A DNA stretch of 28,443 bases, taken from the NCBI GenBank assembly GCA_040235495.1, contig JBECKV010000040.1, positions 1 to 28,443 of the forward strand, read 5' to 3'. The translations under genes were made by a program, and so were the position numbers. The notes under the pieces were generated by a model. It did not search any database. It saw only the letters and a program-made list of their open reading frames with translations, and was not told the origin of the DNA. Of the stretch, positions 1-6,851 are shown in pieces. Source of the stretch: HB2-32-21 sp040235495. Lineage in GTDB: Bacteria > Pseudomonadota > Gammaproteobacteria > Pseudomonadales > Porticoccaceae. Every line of letters begins with the position of its first letter. The stretch's first letter is position 1.

Positions 1-222
1 AGTGGCTTTTACGGCGGCCTGCCACTGACTCTCGTCGGTTACATCCAGGTGCATATAAGCGGCATTGGCGCCGATTTCGGAGGCGGTTTTCATACCGTCC
101 TCGTCGAGGACGTCGCAGATCATTACCCGGGCGCCGCGCTCGGCGAAAATGCGCGCTTCCGCGGCGCCCTGGCCACGGGCTCCGCCAGTTACCAATGCTA
201 CTTTTCCGGCAAGACTGGTCAT
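1..222 (-). CDS. Short-chain dehydrogenase/reductase, N-terminal part (cut by window edge)
   Basis: The minus-strand frame runs from an ATG at 222 off the left end, giving 74 residues. Residues 1-20 form a classical SDR beta-alpha start with the cofactor motif TGGARGQG at 12-19 (TGxxxGxG). An acidic residue after beta-2 (VMICDVLDED) suggests NAD(H) preference, and LDVT near residue 60 matches the conserved adenine-contact region. The catalytic YxxxK lies outside the window, so substrate cannot be judged. GGAGAAAC (226-233 on the minus strand) is a fitting ribosome site. A TATAAC -10-like box lies at 253-258 without a good -35. The gene diverges from the MFS exporter. The SDR family call is secure; the reaction is unknown. 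Confidence 0.88.
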   Translation of the reverse strand, partial: MTSLAGKVALVTGGARGQGAAEARIFAERGARVMICDVLDEDGMKTASEIGANAAYMHLDVTDESQWQAAVKAT

Positions 223-436
223 TATGTTTCTCCTAAAAATTGTCAGGCTGTTGTTATAAGGGCGCTGATTCTTTCATCCACCGACGAGTAAGTCCAGCGT
301 CGCGAGGCTATTTTCCAGGGTCGAGCTATTTTTGCGGGCGGGGGCTATTATTACGGCGTGGCGCAAGACCCTGATCTGATTGTGCCCTGAACCGAACTGT
401 GATTTATTGTCCGCTTCTGGTGAGGGGCTTAGGACG

Positions 437-462
437 CGGATCGACCGTATCCCGGTCGTCCG
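437..462. promoter_or_regulatory. Inverted repeat in the leader of the MFS exporter
   Basis: CGGA-T-CGACCG at 437-447 pairs with CGGTCGTCCG at 453-462, giving a 10-bp stem with one bulged T and a 5-base loop. It sits 55 bases upstream of the exporter ATG, inside the 295-bp divergent gap with the SDR. Size and place fit an operator for a TetR/MarR-type repressor or an RNA hairpin; no U-run follows, so it is not a convincing terminator. No regulator gene is adjacent. Beyond this repeat nothing else is clear in 223-517. Confidence 0.3.
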
Positions 463-517
463 AGGCTCTTGCTTTCCTGAAATCCCAATTATCCAAGGCG
501 ACGCAAGGCGAATAAAG

Positions 518-2053
518 ATGAGTTCAGGGCCGCGCCTGCCGCTATTGCTGACGGCAATCGCCATTACATCCGCCAACTTCATGAATGTGCTGGATACCAC
601 CATTGCCGTGGTATCGCTACCGGCCATGTCCGGTAGTCTCGGCGCCACCCCCTCCCAGGGCGCCTGGATTCTGACCTCCTACACGGTATGCCTGGCGGTA
701 ATCCTGCCCATGAGCCCCTGGATCAGCAAACGCTATGGCGAGATCAGAACCTTCGTCACCTCGGTTCTATTGTTTGCGTTGACCTCCGCCCTGTGCGGCA
801 TGGCGGTAAATTTTGAGATGCTGGTGTTTTTTCGCGCGCTTCAGGGACTGACCAGCGGTCTGATCGTGCCGCTGTCCCAGACCCTGGTGCTCAGGGTATA
901 TCCCCCTGAACAGCATGGCTTCGCCATCGGTTTATGGAGCGTCACTTCGACCACGGCGCCGGTCCTGGGCCCGCTGATCGGCGGTTTTATCACCGATAAT
1001 TTCGGCTGGCCCTGGATTTTTTATATCAATATTCCCCTCGGTCTGATTGCCGCATCGGTGATTTGGATAAGCATGCGCCATACCGATGAAAAAGGTCCGA
1101 AGGTGCCCGTGGACGCGATCGGCATGCTGCTGCTGGCGACGGGGATCATCATGCTGCAGCTGGTGCTGGATAAAGGGCACGAACTGGACTGGCTGTCATC
1201 GCCGGATATTCGCGTGATGCTGAATATCGCGGTGATCGCCGCCATCGGGTTTTTTATCTGGGAGCGGCGCGAGCCCCATACCATCATCGACTACGGCCTG
1301 TTCCGCTATCCGGTTTTCGTGATGGCCTCGGTGATCGCGTCGCTGTTTCACATCACCTATTTTGGTTCCATGATTCCCTATCCCATCTGGATGCAATCGG
1401 TGCTCGGCTATACCGCCACCTGGTCGGGCCTGGTCATGGCCGGCACCAGTGTGCTGCCGGTATTCGGCATGATGATCGTCGGTAAAAATATGCCCAAATG
1501 GAATCTCCGTTACCTGATGATCGCTGGCTGCCTGTTCGGTATGTGGGGTATTTATCTGCAGGCCCAGTGCTCGCCGGATACCACCTTCAATACCATGCTC
1601 ATGGCCAGGGTGGTGGTCGGCATCGGCTTCACCCTGCTGTGGCCGCCTTTGATGGTGATTACCCTGTCGGCGGTGCCGCCAGACAAAACCAATTCCGCAG
1701 CCAGTTTTTTCAATTTTTTCCGGATTTTTTCCACCAGTGTCGGCATCGCCCTGGGCATGACCATCTGGCAGGAACGCACGGTGTTTCATCGCCAGCATCT
1801 GGTGGAGGAACTGAACCCTCTAAAGCAGGGCAAGGACCCGTTATTCGAGCCATTGCGGGAGCTGGCGGCTGGCAATGATTCCGCCATGTGGAGCATTGCC
1901 GAAAGTATGACCCGCATCCAGTCCCTGACCCTGGGTTTGACCGATACTTTTGTGTTGCTGACGCTGATGATAACGCCCATCATGATGCTGATCCCCTTCT
2001 TGCCAAGCCGCATGCGAGGAACAGCCGCGACTAAAGCCCTTGCGGCCGATTGA
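518..2053 (+). CDS. MFS transporter, DHA2 (EmrB/QacA-like) drug:H+ antiporter family
   Basis: A 511-residue inner-membrane protein, the usual length for 14-helix DHA2 exporters. Residues 25-37 (LDTTIAVVSLPAM) match the DHA2 helix-1 motif with its membrane-embedded acidic residue D26. PWISKRYGEIRTF (67-79) is a weakened motif A loop. APVLGPLIGGF (147-157) followed by GWPWIFYINIP is the antiporter motif C region. These point to proton-driven efflux. I chose ATG 518 because the alignment with DHA2 proteins starts there; the frame is open back to 380, but the added 46 residues are polar and unlike any MFS N-terminus. No EmrA-type membrane-fusion partner or outer-membrane factor is nearby, so it may act alone. 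Substrate is unknown; the following monooxygenase is a possible functional neighbour. Confidence 0.88.
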   Translation: MSSGPRLPLLLTAIAITSANFMNVLDTTIAVVSLPAMSGSLGATPSQGAWILTSYTVCLAVILPMSPWISKRYGEIRTFVTSVLLFALTSALCGMAVNFEMLVFFRALQGLTSGLIVPLSQTLVLRVYPPEQHGFAIGLWSVTSTTAPVLGPLIGGFITDNFGWPWIFYINIPLGLIAASVIWISMRHTDEKGPKVPVDAIGMLLLATGIIMLQLVLDKGHELDWLSSPDIRVMLNIAVIAAIGFFIWERREPHTIIDYGLFRYPVFVMASVIASLFHITYFGSMIPYPIWMQSVLGYTATWSGLVMAGTSVLPVFGMMIVGKNMPKWNLRYLMIAGCLFGMWGIYLQAQCSPDTTFNTMLMARVVVGIGFTLLWPPLMVITLSAVPPDKTNSAASFFNFFRIFSTSVGIALGMTIWQERTVFHRQHLVEELNPLKQGKDPLFEPLRELAAGNDSAMWSIAESMTRIQSLTLGLTDTFVLLTLMITPIMMLIPFLPSRMRGTAATKALAAD

Positions 2054-2100
2054 TGCCTTGGAGTAGTTTAATTGCAGTCTTGTAAGGGCGAGTCTAGCAC

Positions 2101-2128
2101 TTGATTCGCGTCAACAAGTTTGCATAAA
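2101..2128 (+). promoter_or_regulatory. Candidate sigma-70 promoter for the monooxygenase at 2190
   Basis: TTGATT (2101-2106), a 16-base spacer, then CATAAA (2123-2128); each box matches 4 of 6 consensus positions, with a TG just before the -10. It would give a leader of about 55 bases before the strong ribosome site AAAGGAGG (2175-2182). This suggests the monooxygenase can be transcribed independently of the MFS gene 136 bases upstream. Prediction by eye only. Confidence 0.33.
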
Positions 2129-2189
2129 TACCTGCCAGCCGGCGCAGTGCGCCCAATCTGGTTATCAATGTTTGAAAGGAGGATTAATC

Positions 2190-3737
2190 ATGGCCTTAGC
2201 AGCGGTGGATACGTCTAAGGATCAGTTTGAAGCCCCGGCTTCGGCACCGGTCATCGATCACGACATCGTGGTAATTGGCTGCGGTTTTTCCGGTATCGGA
2301 ACGGGCATCAAACTGCTGAAAAAGGGTTTTGGTGATTTCATAATCCTCGAGAAAGGTGACGGCGTCGGCGGTACCTGGCGAGACAATACCTATCCGGGGC
2401 TGGCCGTGGATGTGCCCACCCTCAGCTACTCCTTCGGGTTTGAGCAGAATCCTCATTGGTCCAATTTATACGCACCGGGCGCCGAGCTGAAAGCTTATGC
2501 CGAGCACTGCGCCAAGAAATATGGTATTTCCGCCCACCTTCGCTATAACTGCACGGTTACCGAAACCATCTATGACGAGACCCATAACGTCTGGACGACG
2601 CATACGGAGGATGGCCGTTCCTTTACCTCTCGCTATGTCGTCAGTGCCACGGGTTATCTGACGCTGCCCAAGTTGCCGGATATTGAAGGCATCGAATCCT
2701 TCAAGGGCAAGAAAATGCATACCGGGCGTTGGGATCACAGCCATGACCTGAGCGGCGAGCGAGTGGGGTTTATCGGTACCGGTGCGACTGCTATTCAGGT
2801 GATTCCGGAAATCGTTCCGAAGCTGAAAAGCCTGGATGTCTATCAGCGCACACCCATCTGGCTGTTGCCGAAAAAAGATCTGCCGGTCCCCAGATGGTTG
2901 CAGAACGGCTTTAAGTATATCCCTGGCTTGCAGCGTAGCGCGCGTACCCTGATGCAGGTGCTGACCGACACCATTATGGTCAATGGCCTGGTGTTCAACA
3001 AACAGCTATCGTGGATGATCAAGTGGTGCGAAAAATACGCGATTAAACATATTCGAAACCAGGTTAACGACCCTGAAATTCAGGAAAAGCTGATTCCCCA
3101 ATACGATTTCGGCTGCAAGCGACCCAGTTTTACCAACAAGTTCTATCCTGTATTCAACCAGGATAATGTCGAACTGGTGACCGATCCCATCGAGCGAATT
3201 ACCGAAACCGGTATCGTTACCCGCGACGGCAAGCTGCGGGAAATTGATACGCTGATTTATGGCACCGGCTTTCAGGTGTTCCAGAAGGGCAGTGTGCCCA
3301 CCTTCAGGGTTTACGGACGCAATGGCCGGGACATCAGTGACTATTGGGAGGAAAACCGCTATCAGGCCTTCGAGGGGGCGACGGTGCCCGGCTTCCCCAA
3401 TTTTTTCATGATCATGGGGCCGTACAGTGTTTGTTCAGCGTCCTATTTCGGCATGATCGAGACCCAGACCCGCCATCTGGTACGCTGCCTGAAGGCGGCC
3501 GAAAAACGCAATGCCAATTACATTGAAGTGACCCAGGAAGCCAACGACAAAAATTTTGCCAAGGTTCAAAAGCGTGTCGGCAATACCATCTTTCAGTTCG
3601 GCAATTGTGGCGCTTCCAACAGTTACTACATTGACCGACATGGCGACAGTCCTTTTATCCGGCCCTCCACCTATCTGGAAATGTGGTTGACCAGCTGTTT
3701 TTTTCGAATGAGTAATTACCGATTCAAGAAGGTGTAG
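2190..3737 (+). CDS. Class B flavin-dependent monooxygenase (FMO/Baeyer-Villiger type)
   Basis: The 515-residue product has the full class B layout. An FAD-binding GCGFSG is at 30-35, then GVGGTWRDNTYPGL near 58-71. The fingerprint F171-x-G173-xxx-H177-xxx-W181-D182 follows, and a second nucleotide site GTGATA (196-201) serves NADPH. Such enzymes are cytosolic and use NADPH and O2 to oxygenate ketones (Baeyer-Villiger) or N/S nucleophiles; the substrate cannot be read from sequence. ATG 2190 is chosen because AAAGGAGG ends 7 bases upstream; a TTG start at 2172 would place the ribosome site inside the gene. A strong hairpin follows the stop. Unlike the homologue at 18404, it lacks the roughly 80-residue N-terminal extension, so it belongs to a different subgroup. 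Confidence 0.9.
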   Translation: MALAAVDTSKDQFEAPASAPVIDHDIVVIGCGFSGIGTGIKLLKKGFGDFIILEKGDGVGGTWRDNTYPGLAVDVPTLSYSFGFEQNPHWSNLYAPGAELKAYAEHCAKKYGISAHLRYNCTVTETIYDETHNVWTTHTEDGRSFTSRYVVSATGYLTLPKLPDIEGIESFKGKKMHTGRWDHSHDLSGERVGFIGTGATAIQVIPEIVPKLKSLDVYQRTPIWLLPKKDLPVPRWLQNGFKYIPGLQRSARTLMQVLTDTIMVNGLVFNKQLSWMIKWCEKYAIKHIRNQVNDPEIQEKLIPQYDFGCKRPSFTNKFYPVFNQDNVELVTDPIERITETGIVTRDGKLREIDTLIYGTGFQVFQKGSVPTFRVYGRNGRDISDYWEENRYQAFEGATVPGFPNFFMIMGPYSVCSASYFGMIETQTRHLVRCLKAAEKRNANYIEVTQEANDKNFAKVQKRVGNTIFQFGNCGASNSYYIDRHGDSPFIRPSTYLEMWLTSCFFRMSNYRFKKV

Positions 3738-3750
3738 TCAGTCACGCCTG

Positions 3751-3779
3751 GCAAAGGCCGTCCGCACGACGGCCTTTGC
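3751..3779 (+). terminator. Hairpin terminator after the flavin monooxygenase
   Basis: A perfect 12-bp stem: GCAAAGGCCGTC (3751-3762) pairs with GACGGCCTTTGC (3768-3779) around a 5-base loop. It starts 14 bases after the stop codon. The tail TGTTTCTGGACTTTTTC is only moderately U-rich, so efficiency is uncertain, but position and stem strength support an intrinsic terminator. Confidence 0.7.
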
Positions 3780-3858
3780 TGTTTCTGGACTTTTTCTCCC
3801 GTGCGGCTGGCCTTTGATAGTGGAAAGTGAACCACTAGTCATTTCCATGACGGTTTTG

Positions 3859-3888
3859 TTGGTCGCAAGACCCGAGGCTGCCTATACT
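3859..3888 (+). promoter_or_regulatory. Candidate promoter for the TIG-like gene pair
   Basis: TATACT (3883-3888, 5 of 6 to consensus) is preceded after 18 bases by a poor -35, TTGGTC (3859-3864). The terminator upstream and the gene start at 3970 make a promoter here necessary. The precise boxes are uncertain. Confidence 0.3.
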
Positions 3889-3934
3889 TGAGCGTGAATC
3901 ATCACGATAATCCGGCGGGCTTGTGGGTTCAAAG

Positions 3935-3961
3935 TCAGGCTAATCAGGCTAATCAGGCTAA
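3935..3961. repeat. Three exact tandem copies of a 9-bp unit
   Basis: TCAGGCTAA occurs three times head to tail at 3935-3943, 3944-3952 and 3953-3961. It lies directly against the ribosome site of the gene at 3970, so copy number would set leader length in steps of 9. It is one of several unrelated short tandem repeats in gaps of this window. Confidence 0.95.
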
Positions 3962-3969
3962 AAGGGAAG

Positions 3970-4728
3970 ATGGCAAAAATGACTGTTGCAGAGATAATCA
4001 AGCGGCTTGGTGTTGTACTGGCGGTGCTTCTGGCCGTTAATCAGGCCAGCGCGGCGCCTGGCCCCTGCCAGGGGCCGAACAAAAATAACCCGGGCTGCCC
4101 CGGTACGGAACCAGCGCCAGCCAGCACGGCGGTGATCAGTAGCGTCACCGTCGACTGGGTCAATCAGCAAATTATCGTTCGGGGTAGCGGTTTCGTACCG
4201 GGCTCCACCAGCTTTACCCTCGGTAGCAGCGCTGTTGCCATGGTTGCCGCTGGCGGCAGCGATACGGAAACCTATCTGCCCTTCGATGCCGACATGGCCG
4301 CGCAGGTGTTGACGGAGGGCAACTATGCGCTGGCGGTTGATGGCGTCATCCAGCTTTCCGCCTACATTGAAGCGCAGGTGGTGGATCCCGCCGCTACTGG
4401 CTGTCCCTGCGAAGCCGACTGGATCATCGAGTTGGGGGCGCTTTGGGGCAAGCAGGATGCTGAGTGCCTTGAGATCGAAGGTCCTTTGAGCAACGATGCG
4501 GCCGATATCGCCGCGACCATTTTGACTGATCCCCTCGACCCTGGTGTTGCCCCGGTTTATCCCATCGGCGCGGCTTTCAACCCCGCCGAGCCCACCAGCT
4601 CCGTGTGTCGGCTGGCGCGAGTCAACGCTGATGCCTCCACCGATACCCTGGTCGACCTGCGTATCAACGAAATTCAGCAGGCCGATTGCGCCGCCCTGCT
4701 CACGGCACAGGTATGTACCCCTCCATAG
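3970..4728 (+). CDS. Secreted protein with IPT/TIG-like segment and cysteine-rich tail (first of tandem pair)
   Basis: A 252-residue protein of unknown function. A signal peptide (positive start, hydrophobic core, cleavage after ASA near residue 28) sends it to the envelope or outside. A Cys/Pro/Asn-rich stretch follows. Residues about 56-136 read like an IPT/TIG immunoglobulin-like domain (VISSVTVDWVNQQIIVRGSGF), a fold usually used for adhesion or carbohydrate contact. The tail holds CPC near 145 and four further cysteines (about 166, 212, 239, 248). The gene at 4767 shares the same plan, so they arose by tandem duplication. ATG 3970 has AAGGG only 3 bases upstream; ATG 3979 is better spaced from GGGAAG and still leaves a full signal peptide, so it may be the true start. 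Function is not assigned. Confidence 0.75.
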   Translation: MAKMTVAEIIKRLGVVLAVLLAVNQASAAPGPCQGPNKNNPGCPGTEPAPASTAVISSVTVDWVNQQIIVRGSGFVPGSTSFTLGSSAVAMVAAGGSDTETYLPFDADMAAQVLTEGNYALAVDGVIQLSAYIEAQVVDPAATGCPCEADWIIELGALWGKQDAECLEIEGPLSNDAADIAATILTDPLDPGVAPVYPIGAAFNPAEPTSSVCRLARVNADASTDTLVDLRINEIQQADCAALLTAQVCTPP

Positions 4729-4766
4729 GCGTTTACCGGTGATGGATCTGGCATAAGGAAATCCGG

Positions 4767-5465
4767 GTGTTTGGTATGAAACAGAGTAAAGGCGGTAAAA
4801 CAGGCGGCAGTGGGTTCGCGGGCATCGTGCTCTTGGCAGGGATAACGGGTTTTAATCCGACCAGTGGCGCGTTGGCCCTGGACATCCACAGCGTCACGGT
4901 GGATCGAACCGCGCAAAAGGTAGTCGTCAGGGGCGAGGGCTTTAGCGGCGCTACCGATTTTTCGTTCGGCGGTGTGCCGGTGCCATCAACCAACCTTTCC
5001 GCCAGCGAGCAGGAAATAGCCTTCGGTCCGGAGCTGGGCGCGGCGGCCCCGTGGCGGGGTTCCTACAGGTTGCTTGCTGAAAGCGCTGGTGATGCCGCGG
5101 GTTTTTCCGTCTATATCAGTGAAGCCATAATCGATCCCACGCCGCCACCTCCGCCACCGCCGGGTGGCCCGGATTGTCCCTGTATCGCCGCTTGGGAAGC
5201 ATCGGATTTTCCCAGGGACAATTTCACCTGGTGTACCTACGGGGCGGATGGCAACCAGTCCTTTATTATCGGGGTGCGTGATTCGTTTACGATCTCGGCC
5301 CTGTTTGATCCGGATAATATCGTTTTTGACGCCGCCAATCCGGGTAATTCAACGTCGATTTGCGCGCTGGATGATAACGGCGCCTACCTCGTTGCCGAAC
5401 CGGTGGTGAATCAGGATCAGTACAGTGACTGCGAAAACTGGTTCTGGAGAAATGTCTGCCTGTAG
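4767..5465 (+). CDS. Secreted protein with IPT/TIG-like segment and cysteine-rich tail (second of tandem pair)
   Basis: A 232-residue paralogue of the preceding protein. A basic start and a hydrophobic stretch at about 16-37 make a signal peptide. IHSVTVDRTAQKVVVRGEGF (about 40-59) aligns with the TIG-like segment of the neighbour. A proline run (about 124-132) replaces the neighbour's short linker before the CPC motif (C137, C139), followed by cysteines at about 156, 199, 222 and 231. The same order of six cysteines in both suggests three disulfides and export. GTG 4767 is preferred: AAGGAA ends 6 bases upstream, whereas ATG 4776 would be 15 bases away. Only 38 bases separate it from the upstream gene, so the two are probably co-transcribed. 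The following 203-bp gap to the convergent epoxide hydrolase holds no credible gene. Function unknown. Confidence 0.73.
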   Translation: MFGMKQSKGGKTGGSGFAGIVLLAGITGFNPTSGALALDIHSVTVDRTAQKVVVRGEGFSGATDFSFGGVPVPSTNLSASEQEIAFGPELGAAAPWRGSYRLLAESAGDAAGFSVYISEAIIDPTPPPPPPPGGPDCPCIAAWEASDFPRDNFTWCTYGADGNQSFIIGVRDSFTISALFDPDNIVFDAANPGNSTSICALDDNGAYLVAEPVVNQDQYSDCENWFWRNVCL

Positions 5466-5668
5466 CCGGGCTCGCGCCGGTCCGTCCCTGGTATCAAGCC
5501 CAGTATCAAGTTTGAACCGCGCCAAACACGGACGGGTGCTCGCTGTCGAGGTGTCCGCAGGACCGACCCGATACGCGCATTATTGTTAATCCCGGCGGCA
5601 CCAACAAAAACCAGGTGCGCAAGCAAATTATGCGTAAGCACATCCAAGGGAGCATGCTCTCAGCCACC

Positions 5669-6829
5669 TTATCGAAGGCTGGCAAAAAAGGCGCGTAATT
5701 CTTCCACCACCTCCCGCGGTCTTTCGGCCGGCGCGAAGTGTCCTCCTGCGTCGAATACTGTCCAGCGTTTCAGGTTGGTGCGCTGTTCAGCCACCGCGCG
5801 GGGTGTAAACAGCAATTCCTTGGCGAATACACCGTAGCCGGTCGGGGCTTCTATCACCGGCATGCGGTCGTGGGCCAGTCGTGGGGGTTTGGAAAACTGT
5901 TCGGCATAGAGGCGAATCGACGAAGCAAAGGCGGTGTGGAACCAGTACAGGGAAGCCAGGGTGCAGAGATCATCCCGACCGAACACCTCGAGAGCGTCGC
6001 CGTCGCACCATAGGTGCCGACGCCACCAGAGCCAGGCGCCCAGGCCAAGCGGCGAGTCCGCCATCGCGTAGGCGAAGGTCTGGGGGTCGCGCCGGTGGAT
6101 GGCGATGTGGGCCTCGGTGTGGCGGCGGGTGGCCTGCATGCGTTCCACCATCCACCGTTCATCGTCGGCGTAGTCCTCGGCTTTGGCCGCGGTTTTGCCG
6201 AACATGCCCGGCACCACGGGCATGGTCAGATAAACGCCCATCAGATGCTCGGCATGGGCGTGGCCGAGCTGGGCGGTGATAAATGCCCCCCAGTCGCCAC
6301 CCTGGGCGCCGAAACGTTCATAGCCCAGCACATCGCGCATCAGTTTGACCCAGAGTTCAGCCACTTTGGCGACATCCACGCCAGTGGTGCCAAGCGGCAC
6401 GGAAAAGCCGTAGCCGGGCAGCGAGGGCACGATGACATCAAAACTATCCTCGGCGCTGCCGCCATGGGCCACCGGATCGGCGAGCGGATCTATGATCTTG
6501 CGTAAATCCCAGAAGGTCCAGGGCCAGCCGTGGGTGAGAATGATTGGCGTCGGGTTGGGCCCTTTGCCCGGCACCCGAAGGAAATGAATGGGGATACCGT
6601 CGATTTCGACGAGCTGGTTATCGTAGGCGTTCATTCGCAACTCGACCTTCCGCCAGTCGTACTCGTCCCGCCAATAGTTCGCAAGGGTTTCGATAAAGGG
6701 CCGGGGGGCACCATAGCGCCCTTGATCGTTGCCGAAATCCCCTGGCCAGCGGCTATGCCGCAAGCGGTTTTTCAGATCGTCGATGTCAGCCTGTGGAATC
6801 GCGATGGTCAGTGGCCTGGGTTTGCTCAC
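5669..6829 (-). CDS. Epoxide hydrolase, alpha/beta-hydrolase fold with EHN domain
   Basis: The 386-residue product is the normal length for microsomal-type epoxide hydrolases. The N-terminal EHN region (PLTIAIPQADIDDLKNRL) comes first. HGWP (100-103) forms the oxyanion region. The nucleophile D179 lies in GGDWG, and the catalytic histidine H364 lies in GGHFA. These enzymes open epoxides to diols through an ester intermediate on the aspartate. The start is GTG at 6829: AGGAGG (minus strand, 6837-6842) lies 7 bases upstream, while an upstream extension of the frame would add 24 residues not seen in the family. The gene begins 22 bases after the stop of glutathionylspermidine synthetase on the same strand, so they are probably one transcript. 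An electrophile-detoxification role beside a thiol-polyamine enzyme is a reasonable inference. Confidence 0.88.
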   Translation of the reverse strand: MSKPRPLTIAIPQADIDDLKNRLRHSRWPGDFGNDQGRYGAPRPFIETLANYWRDEYDWRKVELRMNAYDNQLVEIDGIPIHFLRVPGKGPNPTPIILTHGWPWTFWDLRKIIDPLADPVAHGGSAEDSFDVIVPSLPGYGFSVPLGTTGVDVAKVAELWVKLMRDVLGYERFGAQGGDWGAFITAQLGHAHAEHLMGVYLTMPVVPGMFGKTAAKAEDYADDERWMVERMQATRRHTEAHIAIHRRDPQTFAYAMADSPLGLGAWLWWRRHLWCDGDALEVFGRDDLCTLASLYWFHTAFASSIRLYAEQFSKPPRLAHDRMPVIEAPTGYGVFAKELLFTPRAVAEQRTNLKRWTVFDAGGHFAPAERPREVVEELRAFFASLR

Positions 6830-6851
6830 GACGACACCTCCTGGTATTTTT

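Noticed and set aside
380..517. Upstream extension of the MFS exporter frame
   Set aside because: The extra 46 residues are polar, precede the first helix motif and span the inverted repeat; ATG 518 gives a normal N-terminus.
5417..5647. 76-codon minus-strand frame in the gap between the TIG-like pair and the epoxide hydrolase
   Set aside because: It overlaps the end of the TIG-like gene, lacks a ribosome site and has no recognisable sequence.
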